The translations under genes were made by a program, and so were the position numbers. From contig NZ_LNRF01000008.1 in NCBI RefSeq assembly GCF_001557875.1, positions 1 through 64,000 on the forward strand: a DNA stretch of 64,000 bases. Reading direction: 5' to 3'. Below, piece after piece: positions 16,469 to 24,571 of this stretch. This DNA comes from Vibrio splendidus. Lineage in GTDB: Bacteria; Pseudomonadota; Gammaproteobacteria; Enterobacterales; Vibrionaceae. Below the pieces are notes generated by a model, which was not told the origin of the DNA, made no database searches, and worked only from the letters and a program-made list of their open reading frames with translations. Position 1 is the first letter of the stretch. Every line of letters starts with the position of its first letter.

Positions 16469-17365
16469 TCACTTTTGTTCCGCAAGTATTTGTGTCGCTT
16501 TGGTATTCGCTGTTTTCGCAGGTTTCACAATCAGGCCAATCCCGACAAGAAACAGTATTGATGCAACAACCTGAGCCACAGACAGTACCTCGTCATACAT
16601 AAAGTAACCACTGATCAATGCGAAGATAGGTACTAGCAAGGTTAACGGTGCCGTCGTGCTTAACGGATATTGGATTAGCAGCTTATTCCATACCCAGTAT
16701 CCAAATAGCGTGGTTGGGTAAGCCTGAAACAGTACCGCAATCGTCGTGCTCCAATCCCATTGTTTGATACCCTGCCAAATAATTTGGTCACCGTGTAACA
16801 TCACTGCAAATAACACTAATGGTACCGGAGCAAACAGCATCCCCCAAACATTGAACGCAAAAGCTTGAGTGGTTTTAGATGCCTTAACAATCACGCCCAT
16901 TAAGGTCCAACTGCACGCCGCAATCATAATCAAGATCACGCCATTAACGGTGACATTGCCCGTTGCTGCAGATACCAATACCGCCAACGCACACATAGCT
17001 AGCATCGCACCCATTAACTTACGAACAGAAGCACTCTCCTTGAACACCCACACGCCAACCGCCATGCCGATTAATACGTTGGTTGACAGTAATACCGATG
17101 AAAGCCCAGAAGATAACCCAGCGGTGATCGACCATGAAGCCATCCCCCAGATACCCACACCAAACACAAAGCCATAACTAACTAAGTAACGCCAAGCGAC
17201 ATTAGGTCTCGCCACAAAAAATATTACTGGAACCACCGCGAGCGAAAAACGCGCTGCAGTGGCTAATAATGGATGAACGTTGGTCACACCCATTTTGATC
17301 ATCGAGAAATTGAATCCCCAAATTGCCATGACGAATACCGCTAACAATAAATCATTTCTTTTCAT
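16469..17365 (-). CDS. EamA-family (DMT) inner membrane exporter
   Basis: Ten-helix drug/metabolite transporter of 298 residues with two EamA repeats; typical pieces are AIWGFNFSMIKMG at the first helix and FQAYPTTLFGYWVWNKLL in the second half. The start is the ATG with AGGGAGG 7-8 bp upstream; a GTG two codons earlier is too close to that site. EamA proteins export amino acids or metabolites; the substrate is unknown. It is divergent from a MocR regulator with a shared direct-repeat operator, so it is probably the target of that PLP-dependent regulator. Confidence 0.88.
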   Translation of the reverse strand: MKRNDLLLAVFVMAIWGFNFSMIKMGVTNVHPLLATAARFSLAVVPVIFFVARPNVAWRYLVSYGFVFGVGIWGMASWSITAGLSSGLSSVLLSTNVLIGMAVGVWVFKESASVRKLMGAMLAMCALAVLVSAATGNVTVNGVILIMIAACSWTLMGVIVKASKTTQAFAFNVWGMLFAPVPLVLFAVMLHGDQIIWQGIKQWDWSTTIAVLFQAYPTTLFGYWVWNKLLIQYPLSTTAPLTLLVPIFALISGYFMYDEVLSVAQVVASILFLVGIGLIVKPAKTANTKATQILAEQK

Positions 17366-17407
17366 AGTCACCCCTCCCTTGTTTTGAATGAGTATCCCTT
17401 GAACAAA

Positions 17408-17450
17408 AAAACCAGTACAGATACAATTTTCACAATAAAAACCAGTACAG
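17408..17450. promoter_or_regulatory. Direct-repeat operator between the EamA and MocR genes
   Basis: AAAACCAGTACAG occurs at 17408-17420 and again at 17438-17450, the same strand and spaced 30 bp start to start (about three helical turns). MocR/PdxR-type regulators bind such direct repeats in divergent promoters. The repeats lie just before the MocR start and within the transporter promoter. Confidence 0.75.
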
Positions 17451-17468
17451 TTAATAACGGTCGTGACA

Positions 17469-18851
17469 ATGAGTATCTACAGAAAGCTAGCCAATCAGTT
17501 TATCGATGAGATAGAAACAGGCAAAAGACCGGAAGGCGGACGCATGCCTTCGCTACGTCAATTGGCCAAGCAACAAGCCATCAGCATGTCGACCGTGGTA
17601 AGCTGTTACCAAGAACTGGAATCACAAGGCTGGATTCATTCTCGACCGCAAGCAGGGTATTTTGTTTCTCCTCATAAACCTGCTCACTCAACCCCAGAGT
17701 GGGCACAGTTTGAGAGTAAGGTGTCGAGCGTTAGGCAAACCTCATCGACTCACAACTCAATCAACGGGCCTTTAGGGGTGTCTAGCACCACCAATGATGA
17801 ACAATCGATTGTAGAACTGGAACGTAGTTTCCGCCGCGCTATCAAACGCATGGGCAACAGACTCAACCATTATCCTGATACACAAGGTGAGCCGATTTTA
17901 CGACAGGCATTATCCACTCATTTTGCCAAGCTCGATGTGCACTTTTCACCTGAAGAGATGGTGATTACGGCTGGCTGTATGTCTGCGATTAAGGCCGCAC
18001 TTGAATCTTGCACTAAAGAAGGCGACACCATCGCTATTAGCTCGCCATGTTTCAACGGTATTCTGGAATTGCTCGGACAAATGTCGCGAAAAATCATCGA
18101 GATCCCGTCTCTAGATGATGGTGTCGACTTGCAACAACTGGAAGCGCATTTGAAGAATAAACGAGTGGATGCCGCGATCTTTTGTACCTCTCATATGAAC
18201 CCTCAAGGGATCAACATGTCAGCCACTCAAAAGCAGAAACTGGCTGAATTAGCGAATCACTATCGAGTGCCGATCATTGAAGATGATGTGTATCTGGAGC
18301 TTTCTTATTCCTCACACACGCCACTCCCCGCGAAATACTACGACAAAGGCGGCTATGTCTTATGGTGTGGATCAGTATCGAAAAGTTTGTCACCGAGTTA
18401 CCGTTTGGGATGGTGTTTGCCGGGCAGGTTTATCAACGAGTATAAGGCTCAGTTCTCTGCTGCGAGCTACGGCATTGCCCTGCCTACTCAACTTGCGGTT
18501 GCTGACTTTATTGAATCTGGCCAATACGCAAAGCACGTGAGGAGAAGATGCTCTCAGATCTTGTCTTTGCGCCAGCAATACCTAAGTTATTTGTCTCAGC
18601 ACCTTCCTCAAGATGTGAAGATAAGTAACCCACAAGGTGGCATGGTGCTTTGGCTGCAAATCCCAAGCTTGAACCAGTCAGCCTTTGCTCAGGGCATTAC
18701 CGAGAAGAACATTGATATTAGGCTTGGACACCTGTTCAGCACTCTCGACCTTTACAGTAATTGCTTACGCATCAATATTGGGTATTCGTTAGAGGGTGAA
18801 GCCAAGCAGCAATTGGATGCCTTAATTGAGCTTATCCACATTCACAGTTAA
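17469..18851 (+). CDS. MocR-family transcriptional regulator (GntR wHTH plus aminotransferase-like domain)
   Basis: About 460 residues. An N-terminal GntR winged helix (RKLANQFIDEIETGKRPEGGRMPSLRQLA, then SMSTVVSCYQELESQGWIHSRPQAGYFV) is joined by a linker of about 50 residues to a fold-type I aminotransferase domain. PLP-site elements are seen: EDDVYLELSY and the lysine in WCGSVSKSLSPSYRLGW. These regulators sense PLP or a PLP-amino acid adduct. An ATG two codons inside a GTG start is chosen. Its likely target is the divergent EamA exporter. Confidence 0.92.
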   Translation: MSIYRKLANQFIDEIETGKRPEGGRMPSLRQLAKQQAISMSTVVSCYQELESQGWIHSRPQAGYFVSPHKPAHSTPEWAQFESKVSSVRQTSSTHNSINGPLGVSSTTNDEQSIVELERSFRRAIKRMGNRLNHYPDTQGEPILRQALSTHFAKLDVHFSPEEMVITAGCMSAIKAALESCTKEGDTIAISSPCFNGILELLGQMSRKIIEIPSLDDGVDLQQLEAHLKNKRVDAAIFCTSHMNPQGINMSATQKQKLAELANHYRVPIIEDDVYLELSYSSHTPLPAKYYDKGGYVLWCGSVSKSLSPSYRLGWCLPGRFINEYKAQFSAASYGIALPTQLAVADFIESGQYAKHVRRRCSQILSLRQQYLSYLSQHLPQDVKISNPQGGMVLWLQIPSLNQSAFAQGITEKNIDIRLGHLFSTLDLYSNCLRINIGYSLEGEAKQQLDALIELIHIHS

Positions 18852-19119
18852 CACCCCCTAACCTTTCAAATCAGCTTTTTTAAAAGCCTTTCAATCGTCG
18901 AATTTTAATAGCCTTTTGTCATAAAAAAGAAGGCTATTATTCCTATCTTGATTCGGTTAAAGCCCCGAACCGTAAGGAAACCCACTCGCCTCAAAACCCT
19001 TAAATGCTGAGTTTGCAAGCACCCACAAATTTATGCAACTTGGCTAATGACACATCACTTTTTATCGTCAATATACAGCCGTCAGCGCTGGCGTTTTCCT
19101 GTATTTGAAGAGAACTATT

Positions 19120-20301
19120 ATGAGTGATAAAACAAAAAACAAACCACTACCTTCCTTTATCGAAGAGCGCTTGAACTTCTATATTCAAGACCTGATTACC
19201 CAGAACCAAAGCCAAAAGCATTTGGTATTGGGTAAACGCCCTCAGCGCAGTGCCGTTGTGATGCAGAGCAATGATTACCTAGCGCTGTCACACAACAAAC
19301 AGATCCAACAAGCTCACCAAGCGGCGATCAGTGAACACGATGACAACGTAGTGATGTCTGCCATTTTCTTACAAGATGAGCAGTCTAAACCTGCGTTCGA
19401 AACTGAGCTCGCGAACTATGTCGGAATGGAGAGCTGTTTGCTTTCTCAGTCTGGCTGGGCTGCTAATATTGGGCTATTGCAAACCATCTGCCCACCGAGC
19501 ACACCGGTGTACATTGACTTCTTTGCACACATGTCGCTTTGGGAAGGCATTCGCGCTGCAGGCGCCCTCGCCCACCCATTTATGCATAACAATATGAATC
19601 ACCTGCGCAAACAGCTAGAGCGCCACGGCTCAGGCGTTATTGTGGTCGATTCGGTTTACAGCACCATTGGGACCATCGCCCCACTACGCGACATCTACGA
19701 AATGGCGCAGGAGTTTGATTGTGCCGTTGTCGTTGATGAATCGCATTCACTGGGTACACATGGGGAAAATGGTGCAGGCTTAGTGCAAGCATTGGGGCTC
19801 ACCAACCAAGTCGACTTTATCACTGTTAGCTTGGCAAAAACCTTTGCTTATCGCGCCGGGGCAATCCTTGGTCCTAAACAATTGTCTAGAACCTTGCCGT
19901 TTGTGGCGTACCCTGCGATTTTTAGCTCAACGGTATTACCACAAGAGGTGGTTCGTTTGGAGAAAACGTTGGAGGTGATCAAAGGTGCGGAAGGCAAACG
20001 AGAAGCCTTATTCAATCGGGCTAAGTCGCTGACTACGGGGCTAAAGCGAATTGGCTTTAACATCCGCAGTGAGTCTCAAATTATAGCGCTAGAGTGCGGC
20101 AATGAAAGGAACACTGAACGTGTGCGTGACTTCCTAGAACAGCGTGATGTGTTCGGTGCGGTATTCTGCCGCCCGGCTACTGGCAAGAACAAAAACATCA
20201 TCCGTTTTTCAGTGAATGCCGACATGACGCCAAGAGACATTGACCATGTGCTCACCGTTTGTCACGAAGCGTATCATCACCCCGAGTTAGAGTTCGTGTA
20301 A
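19120..20301 (+). CDS. cqsA: CAI-1 autoinducer synthase CqsA
   Basis: PLP-dependent acyl-CoA transferase that joins an aminobutyrate-type substrate and a fatty acyl-CoA to make the amino-CAI-1 precursor. The 393 residues read like V. cholerae CqsA throughout: LQSNDYLAL-type QSNDYLALSH, LLSQSGWAANIGLLQTIC, VYIDFFAHMSLWEG, VVDESHSLGTHG, the PLP lysine in SLAKTFAYRAGA, and VFCRPATGKNKNIIRFS. I choose the ATG with AGAGA upstream; a TTG five codons earlier is less likely. It is convergent with cqsS. A possible Qrr pairing site lies in its leader. Confidence 0.96.
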   Translation: MSDKTKNKPLPSFIEERLNFYIQDLITQNQSQKHLVLGKRPQRSAVVMQSNDYLALSHNKQIQQAHQAAISEHDDNVVMSAIFLQDEQSKPAFETELANYVGMESCLLSQSGWAANIGLLQTICPPSTPVYIDFFAHMSLWEGIRAAGALAHPFMHNNMNHLRKQLERHGSGVIVVDSVYSTIGTIAPLRDIYEMAQEFDCAVVVDESHSLGTHGENGAGLVQALGLTNQVDFITVSLAKTFAYRAGAILGPKQLSRTLPFVAYPAIFSSTVLPQEVVRLEKTLEVIKGAEGKREALFNRAKSLTTGLKRIGFNIRSESQIIALECGNERNTERVRDFLEQRDVFGAVFCRPATGKNKNIIRFSVNADMTPRDIDHVLTVCHEAYHHPELEFV

Positions 20302-20372
20302 CCTTGTTCGAACCATATTTATAACTAACACCAACGGCAGGACTGAATGGACGCTATCATGTCGCAATACAA

Positions 20373-20401
20373 AAAGAGCCCAGCAATTCGCTGAGCTCTT
20401 T
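20373..20401. terminator. Terminator between convergent cqsA and cqsS
   Basis: AAAGAGCCCAGC and GCTGAGCTCTTT pair with one mismatch around a 5-base loop; A-rich left, T-rich right. It can stop both genes. Confidence 0.8.
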
Positions 20402-20451
20402 CTTGAATCTATGTCTACCCAATTCCCGTGAACTTCAGACTATTACATCCA

Positions 20452-22500
20452 TTAAATCCAGTGAGCAATTTTATCGAATAGTCGGTTTTTGTCCGCCGGT
20501 TTAACAATAAAGTCCGACATGCCTGACGATTCCATCTTTTCCAAGGTAACGGGAGAACTGTCACCCGTGTGAGCAATAATCGGCACCGAAGAGTATTCTT
20601 TGTCGGCACTTCGAATTCGGCGAGAAGCTTCAACACCGTCCATGATTGGCATTTCAATATCCATTAGGATCAAGTCGATGTCGTCGGTATCAAGCGCATC
20701 TAAGGCTTGTTGTCCGTCTTCTTTCTGCACAACATCAAAGCCCTGTTTTTCCAATAACATTGCCGTAAATCGGCGTAGAGATTCATTGTCATCGACCACC
20801 ATAATCGTACGTTTAGTGGTGGCCTCTAGCGGTTTTACAGCAACCGATGTCATCACGTAGTTGGAGTCAAACAGTAAACGGTCAATGGTCGCTTTAGTAT
20901 TCAGTAGCCAGACTTGTGTTTCCACCCAAATAGGCTCGAAAGAGATGTTACGTACATGCTTGATAGGATGACGCTCATACAAGTAAATGATTCGCGCCTC
21001 AGTAAACGAAAGTAACGATTCAATCCTATCGAGGCAATTGGCTCTTAAATCCAAGCTCTCCATATCAACAAAGATCAGATCGAATTCGAACTGATACTCC
21101 TTGTTCTTAAGCGCAGATGCGACATCTAAGACGGCAAGTTCAAAGCCCATAAAACGCGATATCTCGGTCATTTTACTGGTCAGAATCTTCTGGTCGCTCA
21201 CCATTAATACGGTCTTCAGCTTAGTGAGCTCACTCTTGATCTCTTTCACTGTATTTGAAGCCAAAGATGGGAACGTCATCGTAAACTGTGTCCATTGTTC
21301 CACTTCAGACTGGCATGTAATCTCACCACCAAACGAACGCATGACCTTCTTACAAAATGGTAAACCCAGCCCGTAATTACCCGACTGGCCTGTGGTGTAA
21401 AAATCTTGGAAAATACGACGAATGATATCGCTCGAAATACCAGACCCGTTATCCGTCACCATAACTTGGTTCGTCACTTCATCACTGAACATGGTGACAT
21501 GAATATGGAAATCTTCAGGGCTACGATGATGGAACGCATTCTTGAACAGGTTATACATGACGTATTTCAGCAAGGTGTCGCTGCCCAAGAACTCAAAGTT
21601 ACTCTGCACATCCAAGGAGATTGCTGACTTATCAGCAGTACGTTTGTAATTGAAGCTGTCTATCGCATCCTCAACCACCGCTTGCGCTGAATGCTTCTTA
21701 AACGTAGAGCGAGAGACGCGGTTTTCATCAATTGAAGTCAGTAACAGATCAATCGTTTCGTTGCCGGAATGAATGATCTCCATCGCTTCATCGCCCACTT
21801 CACGTAGCTGAATCACTTCCTCATTGCTTAACGCATATTGCCCTTTTTGATCGCCACTTTTAGGGTTCGGCAATATGGACTGCATGACATCAATAGAGGT
21901 AAGTAAACCGCTTAGAGGGTTTCGCATCTCATGGGCGATACCTGCACCAAAAGACTTCGCCAATGACACCTTGTTTTCATGTTCCACCTGATTGCGGAAG
22001 TAGAACAAGTTGCCGAATAAGTAGATAAACAAAAAGATTGGCACATGCGTCCAATCCATTGTGAGTTCGAGGTAGAAGCCTTGTGCAATCCAAGCACACA
22101 ACGTAGCAATCCCAATACCGGCAAAGGTTTGTGCAAACATCACTCTCGTCACGTGCACTAATAAAATATGGAGGAAAATAGCCGACATGAATGACATAAC
22201 CCAAACGTTGGACCAATTATTCATTAGCAGCATGTAGAAGAAGAAACCTGGCAAACAGATAGTTACAGCGACTTGATAATAAGCCGGAAGATATTTTCGC
22301 CATTCAAATGGGACACGATTGCGAAATATAATCCCAAAGAACAACACCGAGCAAAACAGGCGAAGCGCTAAGTTTTCGTAGGGTTGCGGAAACAAAAACT
22401 CCCACACAATGTAGTAAATTGGAAAGCCGACAAAGCCCATCCAACCCACAAGGGTGAGATTCGGTTCTGCGTATTGATAAACTTTACGAATCGCGTTCAT
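20452..22500 (-). CDS. cqsS: CAI-1 receptor, hybrid sensor histidine kinase CqsS
   Basis: 682 residues. Six transmembrane helices span roughly residues 15-170, then a HisKA domain with H190 in GAGIAHEMRNPLSGLL, a HATPase (NAFHHRSPEDF, VTDNGSGIS, YGLGLPFCKKV), and a receiver with D614 in LILMDIEMPIMDG. It senses CAI-1 and passes phosphate through LuxU to LuxO. In the sixth helix the residue equivalent by alignment from memory to V. cholerae C170 is F166 (FGNLFYFRNQ), the V. harveyi-like state linked to preference for shorter, C8 CAI-1 molecules. The start MNAIRKVYQYAEPN is typical. Confidence 0.96.
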   Translation of the reverse strand: MNAIRKVYQYAEPNLTLVGWMGFVGFPIYYIVWEFLFPQPYENLALRLFCSVLFFGIIFRNRVPFEWRKYLPAYYQVAVTICLPGFFFYMLLMNNWSNVWVMSFMSAIFLHILLVHVTRVMFAQTFAGIGIATLCAWIAQGFYLELTMDWTHVPIFLFIYLFGNLFYFRNQVEHENKVSLAKSFGAGIAHEMRNPLSGLLTSIDVMQSILPNPKSGDQKGQYALSNEEVIQLREVGDEAMEIIHSGNETIDLLLTSIDENRVSRSTFKKHSAQAVVEDAIDSFNYKRTADKSAISLDVQSNFEFLGSDTLLKYVMYNLFKNAFHHRSPEDFHIHVTMFSDEVTNQVMVTDNGSGISSDIIRRIFQDFYTTGQSGNYGLGLPFCKKVMRSFGGEITCQSEVEQWTQFTMTFPSLASNTVKEIKSELTKLKTVLMVSDQKILTSKMTEISRFMGFELAVLDVASALKNKEYQFEFDLIFVDMESLDLRANCLDRIESLLSFTEARIIYLYERHPIKHVRNISFEPIWVETQVWLLNTKATIDRLLFDSNYVMTSVAVKPLEATTKRTIMVVDDNESLRRFTAMLLEKQGFDVVQKEDGQQALDALDTDDIDLILMDIEMPIMDGVEASRRIRSADKEYSSVPIIAHTGDSSPVTLEKMESSGMSDFIVKPADKNRLFDKIAHWI

Positions 22501-22753
22501 ACGAAATACTTTGTTCTCTAAGCCCTAACGTTTATTAATTCTATGGTTTAGTTTTTATACTTATATATTGGCGCCGATTATATTACACATCACCTCCGAG
22601 CAGTGAGGTTTCAATCAAATAACCAACGCATTTGTTTTTATTATTAGGCTCAGACGAATGATGCACCTTGCTGACACTTAATTTAAGCACGAGAGTTTGG
22701 TTCAAGGGATGGGGATGCACGGTGTTCCTTTGATAACGGTGTTCAGCATACCG

Positions 22754-23569
22754 TTATGTCACTGTTACTCGATGCATTTTCCGCGGTGTATCGCCATAAT
22801 CGATCACTGCATAATGTTGAGTGACCCTGTTATCCCATATCGCCATCGCTCCCTTCTCCCACTTGAAGCGCACCTGAAACTCTGGACGTCGAGCAATTTC
22901 AAATAGTTGGCTGAGTAACACGTCGCTCTCTTGGCGGTCGAGCTTATTGATATAACGCGTAAACTGTTCATTGATATAAAGCGTTTCTTTACCTGTTTCA
23001 GGATGAATTTGAACAACAGAGTGAACCACTGGCGGATTTTCTTGAGCCGTTTTGATTAACGACTTATGCCAATCAAGCTCAATTTGCTCCGACTCTATGC
23101 CTTCAAACGCCACCAGCGAATGAGTCGCCGATAAGCCCCGCAACTTTGCTTTCATACCTTCATCTAACGAATCAAACACAGCAGTCATCGAACACCAAAT
23201 CGTGTCCCCTCCCACATTGGGCACATGCTGAGCATGCAACATAGAAGCTTTCGATGGTAATTTTCGCCACGTTAGATCCGTATGCCAATAACTTTCCATT
23301 GGCGCATTGCCTCGGGTTGTTTCAATCACGCTCACCTGAGGCGCACTCTCCACACGAGGGAAGAAAGGATGTGCAGGTTCTAACGTTCCAAAGCGTTCTG
23401 CAATCATCAAGTGTTGTTCCGGAGACAAAGCCTGCCCGTCGAGAAAGATCACTTGATAGTCAATAAGCGCTTGATACACCTCCTCGAGTTCACCTGCACT
23501 GCAGGTCGCAAGATCCAATCCGTGAATGCGTGCACCGATGTGAGGGGTAATGGGCTCTATTTTCAACAT
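22754..23569 (-). CDS. TauD/TfdA-family alpha-ketoglutarate-dependent dioxygenase
   Basis: 271 residues, like E. coli TauD (about 280). The iron ligands are visible: WHTDLTW gives His and Asp, and the C-terminal MHRVTVT gives the last His and the Arg that binds 2-oxoglutarate. IGARIHGLDLA at the N-terminus and AIWDNRVTQHYAVIDYG before the end are typical. It probably hydroxylates a sulfonate such as taurine, releasing sulfite, but the substrate cannot be told from sequence and no tauABC is in the window. It is a single gene; a terminator-like hairpin and a 28-codon frame lie upstream. Confidence 0.87.
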   Translation of the reverse strand: MLKIEPITPHIGARIHGLDLATCSAGELEEVYQALIDYQVIFLDGQALSPEQHLMIAERFGTLEPAHPFFPRVESAPQVSVIETTRGNAPMESYWHTDLTWRKLPSKASMLHAQHVPNVGGDTIWCSMTAVFDSLDEGMKAKLRGLSATHSLVAFEGIESEQIELDWHKSLIKTAQENPPVVHSVVQIHPETGKETLYINEQFTRYINKLDRQESDVLLSQLFEIARRPEFQVRFKWEKGAMAIWDNRVTQHYAVIDYGDTPRKMHRVTVT

Positions 23570-23702
23570 ACTTTCTCTTATTTGGTGGCTTTAAGTTGGG
23601 GGGCTGATCTGGCTACTAGGCTAATCTGGCTAATAACAATAAACCGGACAAATACAGATTTTCTTTCCCACTTGAAATAGAAAATCGCCTCTCCGAAACA
23701 AA

Positions 23703-23730
23703 AAAAGAGCCCCTACGCTGGAGCTCTTTT
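23703..23730. terminator. Bidirectional terminator upstream of tauD-like gene
   Basis: AAAAGAGCCCC and GGAGCTCTTTT form an imperfect stem with T-rich sequence on both outer sides. No annotated gene ends here on the plus strand. On the minus strand it would end a transcript covering the 28-codon frame just upstream, whose stop codon lies inside the stem. Confidence 0.7.
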
Positions 23731-23799
23731 CGTTTTTTGATACTTCCTGTATCCATAGACAAGTCCAATCTGTAGTACTTTCACTGAAAGCCAGATCAT
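23713..23799 (-). CDS. Putative 28-residue membrane peptide
   Basis: A short frame starts with ATG preceded by GGAGAT at good distance and ends with TAG within the terminator stem. The product has one hydrophobic segment (MIWLSVKVLQIGLVYGY) and a basic tail (RKYQKTKRAPA), the pattern of small bacterial membrane proteins. I recognise no family. The coupling of ribosome site, short frame and terminator makes a real small gene plausible, but a non-coding RNA with the same ends is also possible. Confidence 0.45.
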   Translation of the reverse strand: MIWLSVKVLQIGLVYGYRKYQKTKRAPA

Positions 23800-24063
23800 C
23801 GATATCTCCAGTTGTGTATCACTAATAAATCTAGCATACAATCCTCAGGGTTTTCTGAGACGCAACCGAAATAGTGCGCTTCGTCCCACGCCATCTCATT
23901 GCTAAGCACTGCGACAGCACGATCAACATTAACAATGCTGATGTGGAATAAGTACTATTAATTGTACTTATACAGTGTTGGGTCTTATCGTAGTAAGAAC
24001 AATGCAAATAGACCAACGCAAACGGCACTACGCATAGCGTGAGCACGAAGAAAAGGATAAATA

Positions 24064-24465
24064 ATGACCGCTATTACTGATTTAGATGTCTTGTTGAAAT
24101 CAATATCACCAGAGCTTATCGAAGGTAGCTATGTTTTCTGTACCGTTGACGGGCCGTTAGCAGACTATGTTCAACTAAACCCAATCTCGACTTTTCAAGA
24201 AAAGGAAGGTCTAACACTCGTTTTGGAAGAATACGTTGCGACTAAAGCTCAGCTCAACTTCGATAGTGTGTTTAGCCTAATCACTTTGTCTGTACACTCT
24301 AGCCTTGAAGCGGTTGGATTAACGGCAGCGTTTGCGACCAAGCTTGGTTCATACGGCATTAGCGCCAACGTTGTTGCAGGCTACTATCACGACCATATCT
24401 TCGTTCAAAAAGACAAAGCAGATGCAGCAATAAGTGCGCTGAAAGAGTTTTCAGAAACAGATTGA
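24064..24465 (+). CDS. ACT-domain protein (COG3602 type)
   Basis: 133 residues with two ACT-like halves: an N-terminal part with SYVFCTVDGPLADYVQLNPIS and a C-terminal beta-alpha-beta unit FSLITLSVHSSLEAVGLTAAFATKLGSYGISANVVAGYYHDHIFV. The second half is the classic amino-acid-binding ACT pattern. No function is known for stand-alone members; small-molecule binding is likely. The ATG is preceded by AAGGATAAAT. It is a single gene between terminators. The 490-bp region upstream holds only the terminator and small frame described separately. Confidence 0.8.
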   Translation: MTAITDLDVLLKSISPELIEGSYVFCTVDGPLADYVQLNPISTFQEKEGLTLVLEEYVATKAQLNFDSVFSLITLSVHSSLEAVGLTAAFATKLGSYGISANVVAGYYHDHIFVQKDKADAAISALKEFSETD

Positions 24466-24494
24466 TAAAGAGTTCTATTGCTAACAAATACAAA

Positions 24495-24520
24495 AAAAGC
24501 GACGTAATCTACGTCGCTTT
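24495..24520. terminator. Terminator between the ACT-domain gene and the chemoreceptor gene
   Basis: AAAGCGACGTA / TACGTCGCTTT is a perfect 11-bp stem with a 3-base loop, A-rich on the left and T-containing on the right, so it can serve both convergent genes. Confidence 0.85.
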
Positions 24521-24571
24521 GACTTATTGCTTAGCGCTCACTCACTGATCAGGCATCAGCGAGTAAAACAG

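Noticed and set aside
22733..22757. 8-bp inverted repeat ATAACGGT / ACCGTTAT at the end of the tauD-like gene
   Set aside because: It overlaps the stop codon and lacks a T-tract in the direction of transcription, so I do not call a terminator.
23831..24046. 71-codon minus-strand frame upstream of the ACT-domain gene
   Set aside because: Low-quality composition, no ribosome site, and it spans the promoter of the ACT gene.
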